64,000 nucleotides of DNA, from the NCBI GenBank assembly GCA_964019135.1, contig OZ025253.1:37808548-37872547 (forward strand), written 5' to 3'. Position 1 is the stretch's first letter, and every line of letters starts with the position of its first letter. The notes beneath the pieces were generated by a model that made no database searches, was not told where the DNA came from, and saw only the letters and a list, made by a program, of their open reading frames with translations. Shown here in pieces: positions 1 to 13,100 of this stretch. The position numbers were made by a program, and so were the translations under genes. The DNA is from Arenicola marina. Its lineage: Eukaryota; Annelida; Polychaeta; Arenicolidae.

Positions 1-1962
1 AGGCAATGCGCAGTTGCAGGCCCCGGGAGGCCGGCCGCATGAGTACCGTAGAACCGCCATTGCGTGTTCATGCCATGTCCCAGGGCTTGCAACTTACGAC
101 ACAACGGCGTTACGGGGTATAACGTGGGAAATATGTATTGACACAGCAGCAAGGACGAATACGATACTCCAGACCTACCATGGAAATATTAATAGCACAA
201 TAGTTTATTCAATGATGGAGGCACTTCACATACTGATATTACAAACATGACACATTCGGCTGACATTGGGAAAGGCATCGCCAGCATAAGTGTTTGGCAG
301 TCAGCTTAGAACTTCAATGTCGCTCATTTCATTCTAACTTGATTTTAAAGAAGGATAGATTATTCTATTTATCAAACTATATATGCCTCGCTATTTATCA
401 TCTTTGGCGACAAAAAGCTTCTAGTTTCTAGCTTAACGATACATCATATGCCCTTTAGATTATAATATTGGGCGACATTACTGCAGAAAGGAGAACCATG
501 CTTGCCTCCCTAGCTTCTGATCCAGACTGACAATAAAACATCTGCTAGCCTAATGAATAGATTAACCAAGTTGTCCTGTCTATATTCTAATCATGGGCGA
601 TAATACGGTAGCTTGTTGCCTTCAAGATGGACGAACCACATATCTGTGCATCCGTTTAATTATTATACCGAGTGATAATACAGTACTCTGTGCGACACTG
701 GGCGATAATAAGGATGTACACAACCAGCCAGGCTGTATCTTGTAGACGCACGGCCCCGGTACACGTGTTGGTCAGTCAGTGTCAATGAACGGTCCCTGGG
801 CTTCACTTTGTATCCCACCAGAAATGTATAAAGGCCGCCATCAGAAGCAACGACACGTGCCGCGAACCATGGCCCGAGAGTAACTGCAGCTATTGCTGCT
901 GGCACAGCGATTTGTGTAACTATGACCGCTGGGATGAGCATTACACTATTGGTGAGTGTTCCAATCGGTTAGATCAGTCGCCGACTCTTCGGCAACGTAT
1001 TCTCCTAATGGGATTAAACGCAATTCGCATGGTTCTTGTTCGTTGCTTCTCACCACTCCGATTTATAGCGATTTATAGCAAGTAATACAATGGCTCAATG
1101 GCTATGTTGTTAAAAGCGACTCATTAGCATGCTCTTCAACGTGTGCGAATTCGCATCATTTCCGAAAGAGCTGTTCGTAAAAATACGTCAAAAAATTGAC
1201 AAATTATTGTAATTCTTGCATTGCCAAGCGAATTGAAGTTAATTATTTGCTTCCTCCCATGTTTTACACGCAATTGTATTGCAAATTGCGTATATTGGAG
1301 AGAATAGTCTATGTTTTTAGTTGTTATCTCTTTTATGATCTGTTTATAGTTAGAGCCTGCTCATTTGTTTGATTTCTTGTCACACCTCCAATTTGGTGAC
1401 TCATCTGTAGGATATGTCTTTGTGCCATTGGAAATCACTTCTTCTTGGATCCGTCTCGTTTTTGCACTTGCTACTCTCAAGTGTTGCACTGATCGTTAAC
1501 GGTAACAGCTTTCCGATCCCTTTGACTCTTGATATGGGCGTCCTTTCGTCTCCTCTCCTTTCCTCTTCCTGTCCATAACCCAGTAGCTCGCGCATGGAAA
1601 TGTCCTGTGTGAAACGACCGACTGGTTTGGCTCGATAGCAGCAGTGTGTTATAGATATACCCACGCCGTCATTTTTACCTTTATGTTATATTTGAATATG
1701 TATCTGTATATTTTTGTAAACTTAGCCGATTTGCCAATCGAGTAACAGGCAACGAGAATTTTTTTGTTATTAAAGTGAGATATTCTTTCCGCGTTATGAA
1801 GAAACGTAAGCGGGTTGTAGAATTTATAATATTCGCATACCGAATTATAAGATAATACGAATAGAATAACGATTAACATTATCAAGCTGGCAGCAATCTT
1901 GTGTAGACTCTTCAGTTCGGATGAATAGTTTGATTAACAGCATTTCAGCCTGGCATGACTTG

Positions 1963-2254
1963 ATTATATGACAAACCGCTCGTTACTTCGTTACTTCGTG
2001 ACTCGTTACTCAACCCTGGACCCCAATAAAGGACACGAAAAAGGACACATTTCACTGCTAAAGAGAAGTCAGACAAAATACCGATGGCAGCTTCTGGATT
2101 CGATATACATGGGCATTATATGACAAACCGATCGTTACTTTACTCAACCCTGAAGGCTAATAGAGGACACACAAAAAATATACATTCTACTGCTAAAATG
2201 AAATCAGACAAAATACCGATGGCTGCTTCTGGATTCGATATTCATAGACATTAA
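1963..2254. repeat. Two-copy tandem duplication, 152-bp period
   Basis: The block beginning ATTATATGACAAACCG at 1963 recurs at 2115. Both copies run through a shared stretch ending near CTTCTGGATTCGATAT, with scattered substitutions and small gaps. The divergence suggests an old local duplication. No coding content was seen. Confidence 0.8.
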
Positions 2255-3845
2255 ATGTTTATGTGTGACTTAGGTGGTGTTGGATTTAATGTGGCTGACC
2301 TACACGTCCTATATCGGCGTGTAAAACTCGCCGTCCGTAACTTAGTCGTGGCGCAGGTTTAACAGTCGCATGGCCACCGATAAATGATGGTATGAAAGCG
2401 GCGTGGTCGTTGTAACATACAGACATGTCGGGAGAAGTAGTCGTTAGTGGGGACCTAAACGCAGCCGTTGTGTGGGTGGGGCTGCACAGGTCATTCATCG
2501 GCACGTATTAACTCACGCAAACGGGTGTATCGCCGGTTCATTTCGACCAGGCGATATTTGCCCCCGCTGCAAATATCATGTCGATGCAGCGAAGAAGAAA
2601 AAAACAGGAAAACACACAACTTACACTTGCGTTAACATTATGTCGCCCCATAACATGGCCATAAATTAATGTTTTTAACTGTTTATGGCCTGTTATTATC
2701 TACACGCCGCGCCCAGTTTTAGTCATAGCATTAATATGGTCGCCTCATTTGATATCACCAAGCACGCAATAAACATGGCTGAAAAGTTGCACCCGTGTCG
2801 TCGTGCAAGGTAAAAATAGAATACCGGAGGTCAACATAATTGAGCCTCGGATTCGCGACATCGTCATTTTCTCCACATGGAGCAAATGGTGGCTTGGATT
2901 TTGGTGCAGGTGTTCTAGTTTCCTAGGTGCAAAAATATATTTTTATTACCCTTCCACATCGATTAGTAATTCTATCCCACGATATTGTTATTAGTTTATA
3001 TATATATCAAAGCCCGTTTGGCGTAGTTCCCTAATTAGCTCTTCATGAAATGGCGTGCCATCCGGTAGGAAACAAGATAGAGACACCGTATCACCAAATC
3101 AGGCCTAGTATTTTTACTCTCTTAGTCTACACTGTTATTAACCAATTACGGTGAGGACGGCTTGGAATTTGGATCCGAGGAATCCCCGAAACGTTTTAAT
3201 TATGTTCGACTTGGGTGTTTTGGTATTTTTTCATTCCTCGCAGCGGCGTATAACATATTGACAATATCTGTATAAAACTATGCGAATACAAAGACGTCAC
3301 ATCTTTAAATATCAGTGGTTACATCATATATGTATATATCCGATGTTGATAGCGCGCTTCAGATTACATTTAAATATTACTAAAGTTGAGAATTTGTGTA
3401 AACCTTCTTGGATGTAACGGGGTTGTATTTACCCATATATGTATGCATTACTTACCCATCTCAACCATGCATCGAGTACCCAGTATTTTCTGTTGAAGGA
3501 TCATTACCAGATATCGCTTTTCTAACTTCTGACGTGCCAATCGCTTTAAGTAGGATAAAGTAATGTAAGGTATTGAACCCTTTCGCAGTTGATTTGTTCT
3601 TTTAAATAAGTGAACGATTGTGATATATATATATACATATCATTTGCCTACGATTGATAACGCAATCGTCCAATCTATGAAACTATGAAAATATGGCAAT
3701 TGTAATCAGAACTGACGTGATGAAATTTCCCAGTAAAGAGTCAATGCAATATGGCATGTTACATATCTCATTCATGTTGTTAAATATTTTTCTTGCAGTA
3801 ATTGAAATCGAAATAATGTTTCTAAAATATACAATACAATGTCTT

Positions 3846-3903
3846 TTATAATATGTAAAAATGCAAATAATCATAATATGTAAAAATGCAAATAATCATA
3901 ATA
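3846..3903. repeat. Small AT-rich tandem duplication
   Basis: A unit of about 28 bp containing ATATGTAAAAATGCAAATAA occurs twice head to tail in the AT-rich intron about 130 bp before the first EGF exon. Confidence 0.75.
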
Positions 3904-4031
3904 TTCCAGGAATACTAACAATACTAACAATAAATATAATAATAAAAATGGATGACAATATATAAATAAAAAATATACTGAATAACGCTAAGCGCGTCTT
4001 TAATATTTCACGTCTCAATTGGATTTTGCAG

Positions 4032-4148
4032 CGAATCCTTGCACCAGTGAGCCCTGTCAAAATGGGGGGAGATGCACCATCAGAAGGGGAGAAACCAGCT
4101 ACAGTTGCATATGCAACGCCAGATGGACCGGAGAGATTTGCGAGCAGG
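4032..4148 (+). CDS. EGF exon 1
   Basis: A 117-nt exon encoding a complete six-cysteine EGF domain with C1-C2 loop CTSEPC (O-glucose motif) and C2-C3 loop CQNGGRC. The Arg before C3 means there is no O-fucose site. The acceptor is TTTTGCAG at 4031 and the donor is CAGG|GTGAGT. This is the first exon of the gene that I can see; its phase-1 start requires an upstream exon. The following 1.1-kb intron (4149-5273) shows nothing recognisable. Confidence 0.9.
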
Positions 4149-7100
4149 GTGAGTAAATCCGCCATGGGCAGATCCAGAATCATGATCCAGAAATGACGGC
4201 CTTCTGGGACGTGTTCAGGATTTTGGGCGATTCTGGAGGGTAGGTGGTCGTGGGGGGTAATTGGGTTGGGGGGGGCGGCAGAACAACAGAGCGGGCGACG
4301 CTTTGTCAAACAAGGTGATTAAAATGTAATCTCAACTCCATGGTTCAATATATTATTCTCGGAATCCATCTTTCCGCATAAGGCTATATATCAATATTGA
4401 TCAGCAGCTAATGGATTGGTAAGTTGTGCGCAGGAGTCTTCGATGGCTTAAACACGCTAATTGCCATCTGAAAACACATCACAGAATCGTCGATCATCGT
4501 AATGAATGTGTTCCAACGCGTACTAACTGTACACCGTACCTACCGAACCACTATGCCTCCGCGGCGGTTATATAGGGTTGTTCCATGGTGAATACCACCA
4601 ATTTGATGGGTTGATTTGTGGCCATGTTCAATCGATGAGGTTATGTTAACGATAGTGCTCAAGAGCGGAGCAGTGCCATATATATCAACACCCGTATAAT
4701 CATCGATGCCAGAGCAATCCAAAGCTGATTCCTTCCATTTACATAAAAATAAAAATTCAGGCATTTTAATTTCAATGCTTCATGTCATCCTCCTGAATCT
4801 GGACATCAACACCATACTGGTAGTATACACATATTGAGTTGTAAAAGAATTGAGCCTATCTGCTATATCAAGAACAATACATGCATATTTCTGGATTCTG
4901 ATGAAATGGTCAAATTATGAATCATCAATGGCCGATACCAAAGATTTTGCATATAGTTGTACTGAATTACATATAGGGCCGACAATGGTAGCGTTCAACA
5001 TCTTGTGACGTAATGATAGACTTACGTTAATAGCCCGTTAGTTCCACTCAGTTCTTAACTCGGGCTAATTCACGGTCCAGTACCTTTACTATAAATGTAT
5101 ACTAATACATATATTAAATGTACAACAAAATCACTCGTTGTTTTTCTGCGCATCTAATACTAAATAAATGATATTGTTCGGGTATCCCATGTTGAGTTTC
5201 TTTGGTTATTTGACACGTATAACACACATTTTGTATGATATTATCTTGTTATTATTTATCTCGTTTGTTTCAGCCCTGTCTGACGAGAACCCATGCGACA
5301 GCTCCCCGTGCTTTAACGAAGGCTCGTGCGTGCGAGATGTGGCGGACCTCTACCATTGCGAATGCCTGTTCAACGCCACTGGGACCTTCTGCGAAACAGG
5401 TGTGTCCATATTTGCCGGGGTGTCTATATAGATGCGAAACAGGTGTGTCTATATTTGCCGGGCAGTCCATATATATGCGAAACAGGTGTGTCCATATTTG
5501 CCGGGTTGTCCATATATATGCGAAACAGGTGTGTCCATATATATGCGAAACAGGTGTGTCCATATCTGCCGGGGTGTCTATATATATGCGAAACAGGTGT
5601 GTCCATATATATGCGAAACAGGTGTGTCCATATATATGCGAAACAGGTGTGTCCATATCTGCCGGGGTGTCTATATATATGCGAAACAGGTGTGTCCCCA
5701 GCGTCATGTCTTGCCTTGATATTTACTTATATTTACTATATACAGGATGACACTGCGTTTATGTAAATGGCAAAGACGAACCCCGGTGGGAGGAGAGGCA
5801 CTTAATACATAGCTAGAGTTCGGAGGGTATGTTTTTTTTCCCAGTCTCACCGCCTTAGGAACTACGTAATATAGCGTCACAGTGTTCCAGGCAGGCCTGT
5901 TTCGTTTATTCGTGACCGTATATGGGTATCTTTTTATAAGAATCGGTCGTCGTTCTCCACTAATGGCATCACTGGGGGGTCATGATGCTACTACAATACG
6001 GTTTCATCATACCATTGCAATATGGAGTCGCCGGCGCAGTAAATCAGTTGGCAGTCCAGGCCATGCCGCACTGGGATCCTCCCAGTCCACGCACAGATAA
6101 CTCGTCTGAAGCGTGACAGATTGGTCAAAGGTTGAACGCTAATCGTTTTCTAAGGGCCTGAAATACTTCTTTCTGGAGACATGACAATAGGGCTGTACAG
6201 TCACTACGGTATTCTTCTCGAGACTCCACGAGACAGGGATACTTATGCTCTACGTCAATGGCTAGTATCAACGGCCCGTACGTGCTGCCTACCTTCCGGT
6301 TGTTTGCCTTCACTCACTCGCTAAAGCTGTCATTGGATGCACAACTATAACCACTTAAGTTCTGTGCATATCAGAATTGTAACCACCCGAGTATTTATAT
6401 AATATATGAGCGGTTAGCCAGTTCATGAACCAAAATGCGGTTGTCTTATGAGTGACTGTCAGTGTCAGGCGATCTAATGGGCTGCGCGGGAATAATCATT
6501 ACGACCCGCATGTCAGCGCGCGGTAGCTATGGTTACTTTTTATATGAACAGACCAGGCGAGAACAATGTTGTTCCATTTGTCGCAGAAATGTAAACATTG
6601 ATGATTTGCCTCAAAATACAACGCTTCCAACGGTCTCATCGCACGGAACACATGCATTATGAAGCGATACATGTCCTATATTTAACTATATTATGATTTT
6701 ATAGTTGGGAACGTTGACTAAAATGCGTGCACGCCACGCAGCTGTAGCAAAGCGCATGCATGATGCGCACTCGTTCTTAAAGAGCACGTGTTTTTTTTTG
6801 TTGGTCCCCAAAGGACCTAAACCGGAAATAGAACCCGCGAGAACTGTACAGCCCTATTGGAATGGCCTCAATACGACGCTAAATTTTTTGTCGCCATTTG
6901 GTGATTTAGTGTATTCCACCCAGCTCAGGCCATAGAAGTTAATAGGATCCTAATTTTAACCACAGTCGTTTTTTTGCGGTCATTCCAGTAAGGTCTTTAT
7001 ACACCATATATTCACGACGTTTTCGTAGTTTCCGATTGCATGTAAACACAACGCGGTTTCCGGTTTTACAAATGTCGCTTAGAGTCGCTAATACGTCACT

Positions 7101-10100
7101 CGGGGCTTTAGAGACATCCTTGGGTCATGTCTATAGGGAGGCGCTATGGAACGGATTTGCGTTATATATAGGTGAGGTAGTATTGAAATAAAGCAGATGG
7201 GTACAGGATGGGTGGTGATGAGAGAGAGAGAAAGAAATCGCCCTCCCCCCTGCCCCCTGGATCCGCCTCTGGATTGTTATAACAATCCATTTATAGATAC
7301 AGCTAAAGTCGTAGGTGGTATGATAATCGCCATCCTAATCTGAATCCTTCCGAGGCTCAACCATGGATCGAGTGGTTAGCACGAGAAAGGTTAGTGGCTG
7401 ATGCTAGAGGTTAGGGTCCTTACAAAGCTATGAAGCACTGCACATTCACGGGAAAGGTCAGGTGCTGTTACGCACTTTATTGATACGAATACATAACATG
7501 CACTATATATACACATGTTTATATCATTATATCACATCTATTACACTGATAGATTGGCATCAAATGGCTTTAAATCACACGCCATATAGATGAGTCGCGC
7601 TGACACTCATTCACAGCGATGTTGCTTGTTCGGGTTCACTCTAATCGCTTCCAATCAATAGGTGTCAGTGAAGGGAGAGAGTCTATTGATTTTTGCATAA
7701 CGTAAAGGGCAAATGACCATGGCGCCGCTGGCCAATATTAGGTCAGAAACATTTGCCCGGTAATATATCCTCACAGGCGACTTCAATACAGCAATTAGCC
7801 CGGTGTAACATAAGTGCGTTTATCGCCTTTTGATTAAACGCCGCGAACGTAGGGTGCGGCAATGTTGTGCTGCAGAAATGTTAATGATCAGCAATCAAAT
7901 ATATCCCCATCGACTTTAAATAAATGTGTCTGTGGCGGGATTGCCGACTTCATACCATCTACTGACTGATTCGCTATATCAATGCGGCAAAGCGACCAAT
8001 TTCATTGCTGGCTGGTTAACTTTTTGCTCCTCAGTCACAAACATCAATTTTTAAGCTCAGAATCTTTCGAAACTACGCCCACATTGTGAGCCATATGACC
8101 ATATGCCAATTAGTAAACTTTGAAACTTTGGGGTGTTTGATAACGTAAATTTGATTCGGTGTGGTCTCAGTTGACGTTTCGTGGTCCAGTTTAAACCCCA
8201 CGTATGCTATGCCTGAATCCTAATTTGCCCAATGATTGGGACGCAGTTTGGGAACACACCCTTAAATTGTGTCATTAAATACATACCATGCAACCTCAAC
8301 ATCAAAACCTATCTATTTTTATGCGTATGTATGTTTTCTAGCTGTGGTTTATGCGTATGCATGCTTTTTAGCTGTTATTTATATGTCTGACATGTTCCTT
8401 CTTTTCTTCACAGACTACGACCCGTGTGATAGCAATCCTTGCCAGAACAACGGGGAGTGTGTGGTGGAAGAACTTGATTACAGTTGTCAGTGTTCGGACT
8501 ACTTCGAGGGCGAATTGTGCGAAAGAGGTGCGCAAGAGGCGTTATCATTTGTAAACTATATACGAAAGCGCTTTCTGTGTCTGTCCTTTCGGGGGTAGAG
8601 GTTGAGGAGGTAGGGCTCATAATTGCCTTTTTAAAATCCATGATGCACTCCAGCTATCAAATAACATTCCTGGAATGTTAGGCAAACCTTTGCCCACAGA
8701 TAGGAGAACGTTCCGAGGACGTTCCCTGACTTTTTCTGACGTTGTGTAAACGACCGCATAGCGTTATGGCTAACGTTCTACAAACGTTCAGTGGTTTCAT
8801 GTAATCATAATATTTTGCAACCTTCATACAACGTTTTTTATGGTAACTAAACAGAAGGTTCTTAGGAAGCCACGTTATAAAATTAATCACGGAATCAGGA
8901 GTAACTTTCAAGTAGCGTTAGCGGAATGCTAGGTGTTAGCTGGGGTCGATATCTAACTTCCGTTCTAACATCAATATAGGTGCTGCAATCTGACAGCGAT
9001 AAAATGATACTGAGATAATGATTATTCGAGTATGGTCTAGTGGGTATCATATCTAACCCCTCTTTCAGCAATCTTGATTCTTGTCCTTTCAGCCATCACT
9101 TATAATTCCCATCAACCAGGAATTGCATTATGTGGCAACACTTTTGGCAGGATTGTTGTGGATGAAACTAATCACGAATTCATTATTTCACTATTCACGT
9201 ATTCATTAATTCACTAATCAAGAATTCGAACTAAGGTAAGTTACTTAATATATTAAGGCCTATCTTTCAAAGATATTGAAATCATATGGGACATAACGTT
9301 TCTTTGTCAGATGTTGATCCCTGTCAAAGTGGACCTTGCCTGAATCGTGGCACATGCACTCGTCTAGAGGGATTGGACTTCAATTGTACCTGCAATGTCT
9401 GGAGCGAGGGCGATTTATGCGAGAAAGGTAAATCGATATGCCCAAATATGGATTTTTGTGTCATCCATTTGGAATGTAATATAATGGCAGGATTGTTTTA
9501 CAATTGCAACTACTATTGTTAGGGGGAAGGGGGGTGCAAGGAGTAATTTCGTTCCTCCGGAATGGCTTTACATTCCACTGAGTGAGGCAAATGATTCTTC
9601 GTGAACTGGGAATGGAGTGGAAGCTGATAGTCGTGATCAAACATTTTCATTAATAGTTAACGGAGAATGTTAATATTAAATAACCGTGAATGGGAAATCG
9701 TCAAAATATGTCATGTATCCGCAACTTCCATTGTATGCGGGTAATTCATCGTGACCTGGGAATAAAGAAATTCAGTCCCCCCCCCCCAGTGTCCGTGCAC
9801 GGCAGATGACAACCATTGTTCCCTTACCACAGTCAGTATAGACCACACCTTCCTCTAACAACAACCAGTGTTCACTTACCACAGTCAGTACAGACCACAC
9901 CTTCCTCTATCAGCAACCATTGTTCCCTTACCACAGTCAGTACAGCCCACACCTTCCTCTAACAACAGCAATTGTATCCTTACCACAGTCAGGATAGACC
10001 CACTTTCCTCTCACAAGAGCCACTGTACCCTTACCACAGTCAGTATAGACCACACCTTCCTCTAACAACAGCCACTGTACCCTTACCACAGTCAGTAGAG

Positions 10101-13100
10101 ACCACACCTTCCTCTAACAACAACCACTGTTCCTTTACCACAGTCAGTACAGACCACACATTCCTCTAACAACACCCACTGTTCCCTTACCACAGTCAGT
10201 ATAGACCACACCTGCCTCTAACAACTGCCACTGTACCCTTGCCACAGTCAGTATAGACCCACCTTCCTCTAACAAGAGCCATTGTACCTTTACCACAGTC
10301 AGTATAGACCACACCTTCCTCTAACAACAGCCACTGTACCCTTACCACAGTCAGTATAGACCACACCTTCCTCTAACAACAGCCACTGTACCCTTACCAC
10401 AGTCAGTATAGACCACACCTTCCTTTAACAACAGCCACTCTACCCTTACCACAGTCAGTATAGACCACACCTTCCGCTAACAACAGCCACTGTTCCCTTA
10501 CCACAGTCAGTATAGACCACACCTTTCTCTAACAACAGCCACTGTACCCTTACCACAGTCAGTATAGACCACACCTTCCTCTAACAACAGCCACTGTTCC
10601 CTTACCACAGTCAGTATAGGCCCCACCTTCCTCTAACAACAGCCACTGTACCCTTACCACAGTCAGTATAGACCACACCTTCCTCTAACAACAGCCACTG
10701 TACCCTTACCACAGTCAGTATAGACCACACCTTCCTCTAACAACAACCACTGTTCCTTTACCACAGTCAGTACAGACCACACATTCCTCTAACAACAACC
10801 ACTGTTCCCTTACCACAGTCAGTATAGACCACACCTGCTTCTAACAACTGCCACTGTACCCTTACCACAGTCAGTATAGACCACACCTTCCTCTAACAAC
10901 AACCAGTGTTCCCTTACCACAGTCAGTATAGACCACACCGTCCTCCAACAACAACCACTGTTCCCTTACCAGTCAGTACAGACCACACCTTCCTCTAGCA
11001 GCAACCATTGTTCCATTACCACAGTCAGTATAGATCACACCTTCCTCTAACAACAGCCACTGTACCCTTACCACAGTCAGTATAGACCACACCTTCCTCT
11101 AACAACAACCACTGTTCCTTTACCACAGTCAGTACAGACCACACATTCCTCTAACAACAACCACTGTTCCCTTACCACAGTCAGTATAGACCACACCTGC
11201 CTCTAACAACTGCCACTGTACCCTTACCACAGTCAGTATAGACCACACCTTCCTCTAACAACAACCAGTGTTCCCTTACCACAGTCAGTATAGACCACAC
11301 CGTCCTCCAACAACAACCACTGTTCCCTTACCAGTCAGTACAGACCACACCTTCCTCTAGCAGCAACCATTGTTCCATTACCACAGTCAGTATGGACCAC
11401 ACCTTCCTCTAACAACAGCCACTGTATCCTTACCAGTCAGTATTGACCACACCTTCCTCTAACAACAGCCACTGTACCCTTACCACAGTCAGTATAGACC
11501 ACACCGTCCTCCAACAACAACCACTGTTCCCTTACCAGTCAGTACAGACCACACCTTCCTCTAGCAGCAACCATTGTTCCATTACCACAGTCAGTATAGA
11601 CCACACCTTCCTCTAACAACAGCCACTGTATCCTTACCAGTCAGAATAGACCCACCTTCCTCTAACAAGAGCCACTGTACCTTTACCACAGTCAGTATAG
11701 ACCACACCTTCCTCTAACAACAGCCACTGTACCCTTACCACAGTCAGTATAGACCACACCTTCCTCTAACAACAACCACTGTACCCTTACCACAGTCAGT
11801 ATAAACCACACCTTCCTTTAACAACAGCCACTGTGCCCTTACCACAGTCAGTATAGACCACACCTTCCGCTAACAACAGTCACTGTTCCCTTACCACAGT
11901 CAGTATAGACTACACCTTCCTCTAACAACAGCCACTGTACCCTTACCACAGTCAGTATAGACCACACCGTCCTCCAACAACAACCACTGTTCCCTTACCA
12001 GTCAGTATAGACCGCACCTTCCTCTAGCAGCAACCATTGTTCCATTACCACACTCAGTATAGACCACACCTTCCTCTAACAACAGCCACTGTATCCTTAC
12101 CAGTCAGTATAGACCCACCTTCCTCTAACAAGAGCCACTGTACCTTTACCACAGTCAGTATAGACCACACCTTCCTCTAACAACAGCCACTGTACCCTTA
12201 CCACAGTCAGTATAGACCACACCTTCCTCTAACAACAGCCATTGTACCCTTACCACAGTCAGTATAGACCACAATTTCCTTTAACAACAGCCACTGTACC
12301 CTTACCACAGTCAGTATAGACCACACCTTCCGCTAACAACAGCCACTGTTCCCTTACCACAGTCAGTATAGACCACACCTTCCTCTAACAACAGCCACTG
12401 TACCCTTACCACAGTCAGTATAGACCACACCTTCCTCTAACAACAGCCACTGTTCCCTTACCACAGTCAGTATAGGCCCCACCTTCCTCCAACAACAACC
12501 ACTGTACCCTTACCAGTCCGTATAGACCACACATTCCTCTAACAACAGCCACTGTACCCTTACCAGTCCGTATAGACCACACATTCCTCTAACAACAGCC
12601 ACTGTATCTCTATCAGTCAGTATAGACCCACCTTCCTCTAGCAACAGCCACTGTACCCTTACCACAGTCAGTATAGACCACACCTTTCGCTAACAACAGC
12701 CACTGTTCCCTTACCACAGTCAGTATAGACCACACCTTCCTCTAACAACAGCCACTGTACCCTTACCACAGTCAGTATAGACCACACCTTCCTCTAACAA
12801 CAGCCACTGTTCCCTTACCACAGTCAGTATAGGCCCCACCTTCCTCCAACAACAACCACTGTACCCTTACCAGTCCGTATAGACCACACATTCCTCTAAC
12901 AACAGCCACTGTACCCTTACCAGTCCGTATAGACCACACATTCCTCTAACAACAGCCACTGTATCCTTATCAGTCAGTATAGACCCACCTTCCTCTAACA
13001 ACAGCCACTGTACCCTTACCACAGTCAGTATAGACCACACATTCCTCTAACAACAACCACTGTACCCTTACCACAGTCAGTATAAACCACACCTTCCTCT

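Larger units (their letters stand above)
1..4031. other. Non-coding stretch upstream of the first visible EGF exon
   Basis: No exon with a recognisable protein family was found on either strand. The open frames here are short and lack conserved motifs or convincing splice context. Because EGF exon 1 starts in phase 1 after a 3' splice site at 4031, at least one more exon of the gene must lie upstream, so part or all of this stretch is probably intron. It holds a two-copy 152-bp tandem repeat (1963-2254) and a small AT-rich duplication (about 3846-3903). Confidence 0.6.

Noticed and set aside
663-941. 92-codon minus-strand frame
   Set aside because: No recognisable motif, no splice context and no similarity to a known family that I can name.
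5168-5273. Signal peptide joined directly to EGF exon 2
   Set aside because: The hydrophobic stretch is the translated pyrimidine-rich tract before an AG acceptor; the same illusion appears before EGF exons 3 and 19.
5235-5766. Long overlapping frames of the ICETGVSI / MRNRCVHI type
   Set aside because: They arise from the donor-site minisatellite after EGF exon 2 and are open on both strands.
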